Below are positions 42,612 to 49,661 of a DNA stretch of 64,000 nt, in pieces (within the stretch, counting starts at the first letter, position 1; the number at the start of each line of letters is the position of its first letter). The DNA is from an uncultured Pseudoflavonifractor sp. (GTDB taxonomy: Bacteria > Bacillota > Clostridia > Oscillospirales > Oscillospiraceae). The stretch covers positions 1 through 64,000 of the forward strand of contig CANEAY010000007.1 of assembly GCA_947425785.1 (NCBI GenBank). Direction: 5' to 3'. Position numbers and translations under genes: made by a program. The notes beneath the pieces are model-generated. The model searched no databases. It saw nothing but the letters and a program-made list of their open reading frames with translations, and had not been told where the DNA came from.

Positions 42612-43004
42612 ATGATCGCCAATCAATTTCCCACCAGCGCGGACATCTATTTGGAGCTCAACGGCAAGAAGCTGGCGGTGGTGCAGAGCTATTCCGCGCA
42701 GACCACCAAGACCAGCTCGGTGGTGGAGGCCTTCGGCGAGAGCGAGCCGGTGGCCACCATCCCCGGCCCCAGGAAGCACACGGTGACCCTCACCCGTCTC
42801 TACGCCACCGAGGAGGCGGCCAAGGGGGGCATGAGCTTCCATGAGCTGGAGGACTTCAACCTGGTCATCTGCAAGCCCGACCGGCGCATCATCTACTCCG
42901 GCTGCCAGTGGCAGGACTTGAGTGAGACGGGGAAGCTGGGGGACATGGTGCTGGAGAAGGTGACCATCGTGGCGGCCCGGCGGGTGGAGAGCGCGCTGGG
43001 ATGA
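42612..43004 (+). CDS. Tail tube protein (XkdM-like)
   Basis: 130-aa tube protein directly after the sheath gene. MIANQFPTSADIYLELNGKKLAVVQSYSAQTTKTSSVVEAFGESEPVA and KHTVTLTRLY match the PBSX tube family, with an inner beta barrel and outer arm. The ATG follows GGAGGGGAG. Confidence 0.92.
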   Translation: MIANQFPTSADIYLELNGKKLAVVQSYSAQTTKTSSVVEAFGESEPVATIPGPRKHTVTLTRLYATEEAAKGGMSFHELEDFNLVICKPDRRIIYSGCQWQDLSETGKLGDMVLEKVTIVAARRVESALG

Positions 43005-43417
43005 GCGGACTTTTGGACATGCCCCGGAAGCGGGCATTGAGCGGAGGATGGACGGGACGGCTCCTCTCCGCCAGGGAGGAGATGGAGGCCTGGCGTGAGG
43101 GGGAGGCCCTGGCCCGGGAAGAGCGGGACAGGGCCTTGTGCTCCAACGCCTGCCTGCTCTCCCGGGCCCTTTTGCGGGATGGCGAGCCTGCTTTCCAAAG
43201 TGGGGAAGAGGTGCTGGAGGCCATGACGGCGGGGCAGATCGCCCGGCTGGCCAAGGAGTGGCGGGACTTTGACCGGGAGTGCAACCCGGCGCCCTGGGAC
43301 GGGAAGGCGGTGGACAGGGCAAAAAAAGCCTGGAGCACGCGCCTTATGAGCGCCTTCAGTGGCGCGTGCTCAAGACGTTTGGGGCCCTTCCCACCGAGGA
43401 GCGGGTCAGGGCGATGA
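43001..43417 (+). CDS. Tail assembly chaperone, short (frame 0) product
   Basis: 138-aa protein located between tube and the tape-measure position, where contractile and siphophage tails encode two chaperones through a -1 frameshift. Helical with ERDRALCSNACLLSRALLRDGEPAFQSGEEVLEAMTAGQIARLAKEWRDFDRE in the middle. The last ~29 residues after Lys109 are basic and lie past the slippery site. See the -1 extension at 43327-43614. Confidence 0.75.
   Translation: MSGLLDMPRKRALSGGWTGRLLSAREEMEAWREGEALAREERDRALCSNACLLSRALLRDGEPAFQSGEEVLEAMTAGQIARLAKEWRDFDRECNPAPWDGKAVDRAKKAWSTRLMSAFSGACSRRLGPFPPRSGSGR
43321..43371 (+). promoter_or_regulatory. Programmed -1 ribosomal frameshift signal
   Basis: Heptamer A AAA AAA (43321-43327, frame 0 codons GCA AAA AAA GCC), 5-nt spacer, then an 11-bp stem GAGCACGCGCC (43333-43343) / GGCGCGTGCTC (43361-43371) with a 17-nt loop. 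All three parts of a -1 signal are present, and the -1 frame stays open for 95 more codons. Confidence 0.8.
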
Positions 43418-43614
43418 CCCACCGGGATTATCTTTGGTGCGCCCTCAACCTGGTGCTGGACGGGGAGGAGGAGCTCGCCCGGCTGTGTCCCGCCTGCCGG
43501 GCGGAGGCGGAAGAGGAGCGGTGCCCGGTGTGCGGCGCCAGGGCGGAGGATCAGGGGGAGAACGGCGGCTTTGATATGGAGCGGTTCCGGGCCATGGGAG
43601 GTGGGGGAGGTTGA
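43327..43614 (+). CDS. Tail assembly chaperone, -1 frame extension (long product is 43001-43614)
   Basis: The -1 frame adds 95 residues (SLEHAPYERLQWRVLKTFGALPTEERVRAMTHRDYLWCALNLVLDGEEELARL) to the first 109 residues of the chaperone, giving a ~204-aa fusion like lambda gpGT. It ends with a Cys4 zinc-knuckle-like motif (CPACRAEAEEERCPVCG). The region lacks a good start of its own, which supports expression by frameshift. Its stop overlaps the next gene's TTG. Confidence 0.7.
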   Translation, partial: SLEHAPYERLQWRVLKTFGALPTEERVRAMTHRDYLWCALNLVLDGEEELARLCPACRAEAEEERCPVCGARAEDQGENGGFDMERFRAMGGGGG

Positions 43615-44222
43615 TCGACTATTTGGCTTTGGCCATGGGGCAGGGGGAAGAGGATCTTTCCGATGATCTTTCTGACCCTGCGGAGATATTCTTCGACCAT
43701 CCGCCGGAATTTTCCGCCCCGGCGGCGGAAACTGCCGGGGGATATCTTTTCCGGGCGGAAAAGATATCCCCCGAGCCCCCAGAAAAGGCCCCAGAGGGGG
43801 ACGTTTCGACGCGTCCCCCTCTGGACTTCCCCTCCCCGACCAAAGGACAGGGGCTGCGGCCCCTATCCTTTGGAAACCAACCCGGGGCTGTTCTTCTGAA
43901 ACGGGAAGGCGCTCCGGACTTACTGCGTAACGCCCGGAGCGGCACGGCCCCGGAGGCGGAAGACAGGGTTTCGGGGACGGAGGGGAGCCGGGAATGGACA
44001 GAGGCGGCAGTGCCGGGTACTGCTGCCGCCCAGATGGCCCCCCTGCTATTCCAGATGGAGCAGGCGGAGCGGGGGACACGGTTTGTGCAGAGCCAGCGGC
44101 GGGCGTTTGCGGTGACCCTGCCGGAGAGCGGCGGGGAGCCGGCCGGTTTGAACATAGAGAGCATTGACCGGGCGGTGGAGCGGGACGCCCGGCGGTATGG
44201 CGGAGACTTTTTCCTGCGTTAG
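43611..44222 (+). CDS. Unknown 203-aa protein in the tape-measure position
   Basis: No tape-measure features: no long coiled coil, no membrane segments, only 203 aa where PBSX XkdO has over 1000. The N-terminus (IDYLALAMGQGEEDLSDDLSDPAEIFF) and C-terminus (LLFQMEQAERGTRFVQSQRRAF; LNIESIDRAVERDARRYGGDFFLR) look like real protein. The middle (about residues 40-90) is Pro-rich and is encoded by three consecutive strong palindromes (43737-43873), so it looks inserted. The TTG start at 43611 overlaps the chaperone stop and follows GGAGGT. Either a reduced phage protein or a relic beside a deleted tape measure. Confidence 0.55.
   Translation: MIDYLALAMGQGEEDLSDDLSDPAEIFFDHPPEFSAPAAETAGGYLFRAEKISPEPPEKAPEGDVSTRPPLDFPSPTKGQGLRPLSFGNQPGAVLLKREGAPDLLRNARSGTAPEAEDRVSGTEGSREWTEAAVPGTAAAQMAPLLFQMEQAERGTRFVQSQRRAFAVTLPESGGEPAGLNIESIDRAVERDARRYGGDFFLR
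43737..43873 (+). repeat. Three adjacent palindromes inside the 203-aa gene
   Basis: Stem 1: 43737-43752 with 43757-43772, 16 bp perfect, 4-nt loop. Stem 2: 43791-43803 with 43812-43824, 13 bp perfect, 8-nt loop. Stem 3: 43840-43854 with 43859-43873, 15 bp with one mismatch, 4-nt loop. None has a T run, so they are not simple terminators. Confidence 0.9.
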
Positions 44223-44230
44223 GAGGAGAT

Positions 44231-44830
44231 ATGGTGGAGCTTGCGCCCATGCGGTACAAGGATTTTGTCTGGCCCCACAACCCCAGGGTGTACACCATCG
44301 ACTACAAGCGGGAGATGGGAGTGCACAAGGTGCCCTTTGGCCGGTATCACCTGCAGGATCTGGGGCTTACCCGGCGGGTGATGAAGGGCCAGGGGGAGTT
44401 CGTGGGAGAGAAGGCATACGAGACATTTAAGGCGCTGGCCTCTGTGTTCTATCAGGAGGGGCCGGGGGTGCTGGTGCACCCGGTATGGCAGGCGGCCAAC
44501 GCCTATTTTGTGGAGCTGAGCCTGGCCCAGGAGCCCAGAAAGGACTATGTGAAGTACACATTTACCTTTTGGGAGGGCTATGACGGCTATCAGCCTTACG
44601 CCCGGAGCGTTTCGGGCGGAAGCGGCGGCGGGACGGGAGGGACGGTCTTGCCCGCTGCCCGGAGCGGGGAGGATACCGCCGGGGAGCTGTGGCATACGGT
44701 GGCCAGGGGGGATACCCTCTGGGCCATCGCCCGGCAGTACGGCAGGACGGTGACGGAGGTCATCCCCCTGAACCCCCAGATCAAAAACCCCAACCTGATC
44801 TATCCGGGAGAGAGGGTGCGGGTAAAATGA
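44231..44830 (+). CDS. LysM-domain tail/baseplate protein (XkdP-like)
   Basis: 199-aa protein. The N-terminal ~125 residues (FVWPHNPRVYTIDYKREMGVHKVPFGRYHLQDLGLTRRVMKGQGEFVG) are typical of XkdP, then a Gly/Ser linker and a C-terminal LysM (about 150-198, WHTVARGDTLWAIARQYGRTVTEVIPLNPQIKNPNLIYPGERVRVK). LysM binds peptidoglycan; in contractile tails this protein joins tube to hub. The ATG follows AGGAGG. Confidence 0.92.
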   Translation: MVELAPMRYKDFVWPHNPRVYTIDYKREMGVHKVPFGRYHLQDLGLTRRVMKGQGEFVGEKAYETFKALASVFYQEGPGVLVHPVWQAANAYFVELSLAQEPRKDYVKYTFTFWEGYDGYQPYARSVSGGSGGGTGGTVLPAARSGEDTAGELWHTVARGDTLWAIARQYGRTVTEVIPLNPQIKNPNLIYPGERVRVK

Positions 44831-45762
44831 TGACGGGATATCTGCTCACCGCCGGGGGCGGCAGGCTCGACCTGCCGCCCTTTACGGCGTGGAGGCTGAA
44901 GCGCACCCAGGGGGTGCCCTGCGACAGTTTTGAGGGCCGCTGCCTGTGGGAGGGCGGTATGGAGCCGCTGCTGGAGGAGGCCTGCCGGCTCATCATAGAG
45001 GAAAAGGGCGCCCGGCGGTTCACTGGGGTGCTGGATGAGTACGAGCTGGAATGGAACGGGGCGGGGAGCGGGCTCTCCCTCTCCGGCCGGGGATTGGCGG
45101 CCCTTCTGCTGGACAACGAGGCGGAGGGGAAGGACTACCAGGTGGCCACCCTGGCGGACATCCTGCGGGAGCACGTGGAGCCTTATGGCATCCGGGCCGG
45201 CGGCATGAAATATTTTCCGCCGGTGCCGGGGTTTTCGGTGGAGACCGGCTCCAGCGAGTGGCAGGTGCTCTATGACTTTGCCCGGTACCACGGGGGGATC
45301 CAGCCCAGGTTCGACGTGTGGGGGAACCTCTTTGTGGATGACGTGGAACGGGGGCAAAAGGTGGTCATCGACGACCGCACCGGCATTACCGGCCTCGCCT
45401 GGCGGGACAGGCGGTACGGGGTGTGCTCGGAGATCCTGGTGCGGGACCGGGGGAAGCTGCGGCCCCAGCGGGTGGTGAACGAAGGCTTTGTCCGGCAGGG
45501 GGGACGGTGCCGGAGGGTGGTCACCATGCCGGGGAAGAGCGCCTACCAGGCCATGCGCTATTCCGGGCAGTTTCAGCTTGACCGCTCCGCCGAGGAGCGG
45601 TTCCGGCTGGAGGCGGAGCTGCCGGGGAGCTGGTTCTGCGAACCGGGAGACCGGGTGGAGCTGGCCCTGACCCGGCCCGGGCTGGCGGGGACATGGACGG
45701 TGCGGGAGACCGAGGCCGTGCTGGACGGCAAGGGGACCCGTGTGAAACTGGTATTGGGGTGA
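44827..45762 (+). CDS. Baseplate hub protein (XkdQ-like)
   Basis: 311-aa hub protein of the gp27/gpD type. Segments DYQVATLADILREHVEPYGIRA, SSEWQVLYDFARYHGGIQPRFDVWGNLFVDD and CEPGDRVELALTRPGLAGTWTVRETEAVLDGKGTRVKLVLG fit the fold. The start overlaps the LysM gene stop (ATGATG). Confidence 0.85.
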   Translation: MMTGYLLTAGGGRLDLPPFTAWRLKRTQGVPCDSFEGRCLWEGGMEPLLEEACRLIIEEKGARRFTGVLDEYELEWNGAGSGLSLSGRGLAALLLDNEAEGKDYQVATLADILREHVEPYGIRAGGMKYFPPVPGFSVETGSSEWQVLYDFARYHGGIQPRFDVWGNLFVDDVERGQKVVIDDRTGITGLAWRDRRYGVCSEILVRDRGKLRPQRVVNEGFVRQGGRCRRVVTMPGKSAYQAMRYSGQFQLDRSAEERFRLEAELPGSWFCEPGDRVELALTRPGLAGTWTVRETEAVLDGKGTRVKLVLG

Positions 45763-45769
45763 GAAGGAT

Positions 45770-46147
45770 ATGTGGCTTTCGAGAAGAGAGAGGCGGCAGA
45801 GCCGCTATGGCGGCGCCCTCACCGGCCCGGTGACGGTGTCGGGCCGGGACGTGGGCGCCTGGCTGGAGGGGGAGCGCCGGGGGGTGGCGGTCTACGCCCC
45901 CGGCGGCTACCACTGGGCGCCGGCGCCGGGCCAGGAGGTTCTGGTACTCAAGACGGGGGAGCGGGGGGAGCAGCCCTGCGCCGTCGGCGTTGCGGACAAG
46001 TCGGGACTGAAGCCCGGCGAGGTGCTCATCACCGGCGGCAAGTGCAGTCTGCTGCTGGGGCTGAACGGCACCATCACGGTGTCGGGGCAGCTGGTGGTCA
46101 ACGGCACCCAGGTGGGGCCTTCCCCTGCCGCTGACAAGGAGGGCTGA
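45770..46147 (+). CDS. Baseplate spike / gpV-like protein
   Basis: 125-aa OB-fold-type protein (GPVTVSGRDVGAWLEGERRGVAVYAPGGYHWAPAPGQEVLVLKTGERGEQPCAVGVADK) with a beta-helical C-terminus (GGKCSLLLGLNGTITVSGQLVVNGTQVG), as in short central spikes. No metal-binding HxH tip is visible. Sits between hub and wedge genes. Confidence 0.75.
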   Translation: MWLSRRERRQSRYGGALTGPVTVSGRDVGAWLEGERRGVAVYAPGGYHWAPAPGQEVLVLKTGERGEQPCAVGVADKSGLKPGEVLITGGKCSLLLGLNGTITVSGQLVVNGTQVGPSPAADKEG

Positions 46148-46149
46148 CC

Positions 46150-46503
46150 ATGGCGCTGATCTTGCGGGAGGGGGACTACGTCCCCGACGGAAAGGGGGGC
46201 TTCCAGACCGTCCAGGGAACCCAGGAACTGCTGGAGCGGGTGCTGTGGAAGCTCACCGTCCGGCGGGGGAGCTTTCCCCTGCTGCCGGAGCTGGGCAGCA
46301 GGCTCCATCTGCTGTCCAGGGCCCCGGCGGGGGAGCGGGAGGCCCTGGCGGGGCAGTATGCGGCCCAGGCCCTGGCCGATGAGGATGTGACGGTGGACAC
46401 CGTCAGCCTGGCCCAGGAGGGGGGCCGGGGGACGCTGACGGTGGGGCTTCTCCGGCGGGGGGAGAGGCTGACGGCCACGGTGGAGGTGAATGGTTTAGGA
46501 TGA
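46150..46503 (+). CDS. Baseplate wedge protein (gp25 / XkdS-like)
   Basis: 117-aa protein with the gp25-type core (GTQELLERVLWKLTVRRGSFPLLPELGSRLHLLSRA...ALADEDVTVDTVSLAQEGGRGTLTVGLL). Its stop overlaps the next start (GGATGA). Confidence 0.85.
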   Translation: MALILREGDYVPDGKGGFQTVQGTQELLERVLWKLTVRRGSFPLLPELGSRLHLLSRAPAGEREALAGQYAAQALADEDVTVDTVSLAQEGGRGTLTVGLLRRGERLTATVEVNGLG

Positions 46504-47555
46504 AGAGCATAGAGGAAATTTACGACGAGATGCTCTCGGTATTCCGGGAGGAGACGGGGGCGGAGGCCTCGGCGGTGAGCGACCTGTCGGTGAAGCTCTA
46601 CGCCGTGGCGGCCCAGGTCTACGGGCTCTATGTACAGGCGGAGTGGCTCTCCCGCCAGTGCTTTCCCCAGACAGCCCAGAGGGAGTGGCTGGATCGCCAC
46701 GCCGCCCTGCGGGGGCTGGAGCGGCGGGAGGCTTTGAAGGCCCAGGGGATGCTCCGCTTTTCGGTGGACGCCGCCGCCGGGGCCGACCTGACCATCCCGG
46801 CGGGGACGGTGTGCGCCACGGCGGGACTGGTGCGGTTCGAGACGGTGGAGGAGGCGGTGCTCCCGGCGGGGAGCACCTGGGTGGAGGTGCTGGCCCAGGC
46901 GGTGGAACCCGGTGGGGCGGGAAACGTGCCCACTGGGAGCATCCTCTCCATGGTGGTGCCCCCGGTGGGGGTGAGCCGGTGCATCAATGCCGCTCCCTTT
47001 GCGGGGGGCGCCGACGCCGAGAGCGACGAGAGCCTGCGCGCCCGGGTGCTGGAGACTTACCGGCGGATGCCCAACGGGGCCAACGCCGCCTTTTACGAGC
47101 AGACCGCCCTGTCCTTTGACCAGGTGGCGGCCGCCGTGGTGCTGCCCCGGAGCCGGGGCATCGGGACGGTGGACGTGGTGGTGGCCACCGTGGACGGCCT
47201 TCCGGGGGCGGAGCTTCTGGAGACTCTGGCCGGCCACTTCCGCCAGCGGCGGGAGATCGCGGTGGATGTGGAGGTGAAGCCCCCCACGGTGAAGCCGGTG
47301 GATGTGACGGTGAAGGTGAAGGCGGCGGAGGGAGCCAATGTCCAACAGGTGAAGACCGGCGTGGAGGGGGCCCTGCGGGACTTTTTCTCCGGGGAGCGGC
47401 TGGGCCGGGACGTGCTGGTGGCCCAGCTCTACAAGCTGGTCTTTGACCGGGAGGGCGTGGACAACTGCACGGTGGCGGCCCCCGCCGCCGACGTGGCGGT
47501 CTCCGCCGGGGAGCTGCCCCGGCTGGGGACGCTGACGGTGGAGGTGACGGCATGA
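46500..47555 (+). CDS. Baseplate protein J (gp6 / XkdT-like)
   Basis: 351-aa baseplate J family protein. EIYDEMLSVFREETGAEASAVSDLSVKLYAVAAQVYGLYVQAEWLSRQCFPQTAQREWLDRHAALRGLERR at the N-terminus and PFAGGADAESDESLRARVLETYRRMPNGANAAFYEQTAL in the middle are clear family hallmarks. Forms the wedge ring with the gp25-like protein. Confidence 0.94.
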   Translation: MKSIEEIYDEMLSVFREETGAEASAVSDLSVKLYAVAAQVYGLYVQAEWLSRQCFPQTAQREWLDRHAALRGLERREALKAQGMLRFSVDAAAGADLTIPAGTVCATAGLVRFETVEEAVLPAGSTWVEVLAQAVEPGGAGNVPTGSILSMVVPPVGVSRCINAAPFAGGADAESDESLRARVLETYRRMPNGANAAFYEQTALSFDQVAAAVVLPRSRGIGTVDVVVATVDGLPGAELLETLAGHFRQRREIAVDVEVKPPTVKPVDVTVKVKAAEGANVQQVKTGVEGALRDFFSGERLGRDVLVAQLYKLVFDREGVDNCTVAAPAADVAVSAGELPRLGTLTVEVTA

Positions 47556-48118
47556 GCCACGCCCAACAGCTTTGGGACTTGCTCCTGCCCATGGGGCCTT
47601 ACCGGCGGCAGGGGAGCTACACCGCCGGAGAGCTGGAGGGGGAGGGGCGGGCCCTGGATGGGGTGAGCGCCGCCCTGGACGACCTGGAGCGGGAGGCCAT
47701 GCTGGACACGGCGGAGGGGGAGGGGCTGGAAAAGCTGGAGAGCCTTCTGGCCCACCGGCCGGTGGCGGAGACTGCCCCCGCCCGCCGGGCGGCATTGGCG
47801 GCCCTCCTCCGCATCGGCGGGGACAGCTTTACCCTTGATGCCATCAATGACAACCTGACCGGCTGCGGCCTCAACGCCCAGGTCAGCGAGACCGAGGAGC
47901 CCGGCGTGGTGGAGGTGCGGTTTCCCGATGTGCCCGGTATCCCGGAAGGCTTTGAGCAGATGAGAAAGATCATCGAGGAGATCCTGCCTGCCCACCTGCA
48001 GGTGAACTACGTCTACTGGTACATCACCTGGCGGGAGCTGGAGACGCGGTTCGACACCTGGGAGGACGTGGAGCGCGGCGGCCACAGCTGGGGAGAGCTG
48101 GAAAAGCTGGTGCGGTAA
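47552..48118 (+). CDS. Baseplate / tail-end protein (XkdU, YmfQ-like)
   Basis: 188-aa protein of the DUF2313-type family that links baseplate to fibres (LLPMGPYRRQGSYTAGELEGEGRALDGVSAALDDLEREAML...TAPARRAALAALLRIGGDSFTLDAINDNLTGCGL). It is the last gene of the particle operon; the fibre gene normally found next is absent and a terminator follows. Confidence 0.88.
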   Translation: MSHAQQLWDLLLPMGPYRRQGSYTAGELEGEGRALDGVSAALDDLEREAMLDTAEGEGLEKLESLLAHRPVAETAPARRAALAALLRIGGDSFTLDAINDNLTGCGLNAQVSETEEPGVVEVRFPDVPGIPEGFEQMRKIIEEILPAHLQVNYVYWYITWRELETRFDTWEDVERGGHSWGELEKLVR

Positions 48119-48132
48119 GGGCCTCCCCAATC

Positions 48133-48171
48133 AAAAACCCCCGGCGGACATTGTCCGCCGGGGGATTTTTT
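48133..48171. terminator. Bidirectional terminator ending the phage operon
   Basis: Stem CCCCCGGCGGACA / TGTCCGCCGGGGG with A run before and T run after; also placed to end the minus-strand ankyrin gene. Confidence 0.88.
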
Positions 48172-48182
48172 ACGTTTTTTCC

Positions 48183-48983
48183 TCACCGGTAGTAGGCCCG
48201 GAGGATGGGCTCCAGCTCCCGCCACTTGAGCTCGTACCACTGGCGGTAGTCCTCCGCGGTGTAGTAGGGCTGGACGACCCGCTCCTTTCCCCGGTACATT
48301 TCTGTGTGGGGCTTGAACATATCGGCGTCCGGATCCAGGCCGCGAAAGCCGTCCAGCAGCTCCCGACCCTCCTCCAGATTGCGGATCAGGCAAGAGACGA
48401 CGAGAAAGCCGCTGGGCTGGATATAGCTGTGGATGTCCGCTCCGTGGGCCAGCAGCTCGTCCAGCACTGCCTTGAGCATCTCCCGCAGCTGGCGGTTGTG
48501 GGCTTTGTCGCCCTCTGTGTTGTAGCTGCTATAGGACTTCAGGGCGAAATCGTCATACTGCTCCAGCGCGTGCTGCCAGGCACAGCGTCCATCCGGTACC
48601 GTCCTTTGGTTGGGATCCATCCCCATGTCCAGCAAGCGGCGCAGAAGGAGAAAATACCCCTTGGCACGCTCCTGGCGCGCCTCGGACACATAGTCCCCCG
48701 CCCGCAGGAAGCACTGGACAATGGCGTCGTACCAGATGGGCGCGCCGAAATTATTTCCGTAGGGGTTGATGGCATCCCGGAAGTTTACATCCGCCCCCCG
48801 ATCCAGCAGAAGGTGGGCCACCTCCAGGTGGTCGCTCTTGATGGCCACCATCAGGGGGGATTGGCCGTCGTCCTTCTTGGGGGGCGCCTTGGCCAGACAG
48901 GAGATGAGAGCCGGGTTCTTGTCCAGGATGGCGGCCACCTCGTCCACCTTGCCCTGACGGATAGCGGTAAATAGTTTTTTCAT
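48183..48983 (-). CDS. Ankyrin-repeat protein
   Basis: 266-aa protein with ankyrin repeats: LFTAIRQGKVDEVAAILDKNPALI, DGQSPLMVAIKSDHLEVAHLLLDRGADVNFRD, and a later LRRLLDMGMDPNQRTVPDGRCAWQHALEQYD and LDELLAHGADIHSYIQPSGFLVVSCLI. It probably mediates protein contacts in the cytoplasm; no signal peptide. The ATG at 48983 follows GAGGGGG. It shares a terminator with the phage operon but reads toward it. No link to the particle is evident beyond proximity. Confidence 0.85.
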   Translation of the reverse strand: MKKLFTAIRQGKVDEVAAILDKNPALISCLAKAPPKKDDGQSPLMVAIKSDHLEVAHLLLDRGADVNFRDAINPYGNNFGAPIWYDAIVQCFLRAGDYVSEARQERAKGYFLLLRRLLDMGMDPNQRTVPDGRCAWQHALEQYDDFALKSYSSYNTEGDKAHNRQLREMLKAVLDELLAHGADIHSYIQPSGFLVVSCLIRNLEEGRELLDGFRGLDPDADMFKPHTEMYRGKERVVQPYYTAEDYRQWYELKWRELEPILRAYYR

Positions 48984-49105
48984 GTTGTCCCCCTCTTTGG
49001 CGTGGTTTGAGATACACAACAAATATCACTGCCGGTATCCATTATAGAATGGAGGAAGGGGAAAGTCAACGAGGGGAGGGCGGCGGGAATCCCCGGCCCC
49101 CTTTG

Positions 49106-49597
49106 TCAGGGGAGCCAGGGGGCCAGGGAGGCGTAAGCCTCATTCGCTGTCACCAGCCCCTGGGGAACCAGGCGGCCCTGCCGCCAGGGGAGCCGCCCGG
49201 TGACGCAGGCCCGGTAGAGGCTGTCATCCATCCAGGGGGAGACCTCCGCCCAGTCGTTGCAGGCCGCCGCCCCGTCCCCGCCCCACTCCTCCAGGCCCAG
49301 GCGGGCATCGTGGCGGCGCAGGAGAAGGGCCTGCTCCTGCCGGGTCAGGGGCCGGTCGGGGGCAAAGAGGCCGTCCCCCACCCCCTGGACGAGGCCCTCC
49401 GTATAGGCCCAGGCCACCGCCTGGGCGGTGCCGTCGCCGGAGATATCGGTAAAGGGGTGGGCGGTCTTGTCAAAGGGCACGCCGCCATTGGCCTGCCACA
49501 GCAGGAGGACGAATTGGCCCCGGGTGACGCCCTCTGCCCCCCGGGCAGGGAGGACACAGAGGGACAGGGTGAGCAGACAGGCAAGAAAATACCGCAT
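49106..49597 (-). CDS. Small secreted SLH-like protein
   Basis: 163-aa exported protein: signal peptide (RYFLACLLTLSLCVLPARGAEG) and SLH-like units (VTRGQFVLLLWQANGG; FTDISGDGTAQAVAWAYTEGLVQGVGDGLFAPDRPLTRQEQALLLRR; WMDDSLYRACVTGRLPWRQGRLVPQGLVTANEAYASL). It has almost no sequence beyond SLH, so it would be a minimal wall-binding protein. Its Shine-Dalgarno (GGAGGG) lies inside the terminator stem of the upstream gene, 7 nt before the ATG. Confidence 0.85.
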   Translation of the reverse strand: MRYFLACLLTLSLCVLPARGAEGVTRGQFVLLLWQANGGVPFDKTAHPFTDISGDGTAQAVAWAYTEGLVQGVGDGLFAPDRPLTRQEQALLLRRHDARLGLEEWGGDGAAACNDWAEVSPWMDDSLYRACVTGRLPWRQGRLVPQGLVTANEAYASLAPWLP

Positions 49598-49602
49598 AAA
49601 AA

Positions 49603-49633
49603 TACCCTCCTGGTACTTTTTACCAGGAGGGTA
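49603..49633 (-). terminator. Terminator of the dehydrogenase gene that also carries the SLH gene's ribosome binding site
   Basis: Perfect 13-bp stem TACCCTCCTGGTA / TACCAGGAGGGTA with 5-nt loop. On the minus strand the 3' arm contains AGGAGGG and is followed by TTTTT directly before the ATG at 49597. Confidence 0.85.
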
Positions 49634-49661
49634 TCATCTTTTTGGGGCGAAACCAAGGGAA

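Noticed and set aside
35310..48118. Active temperate prophage
   Set aside because: No integrase, repressor, replication, lysis or attachment-site sequences in or beside the operon.
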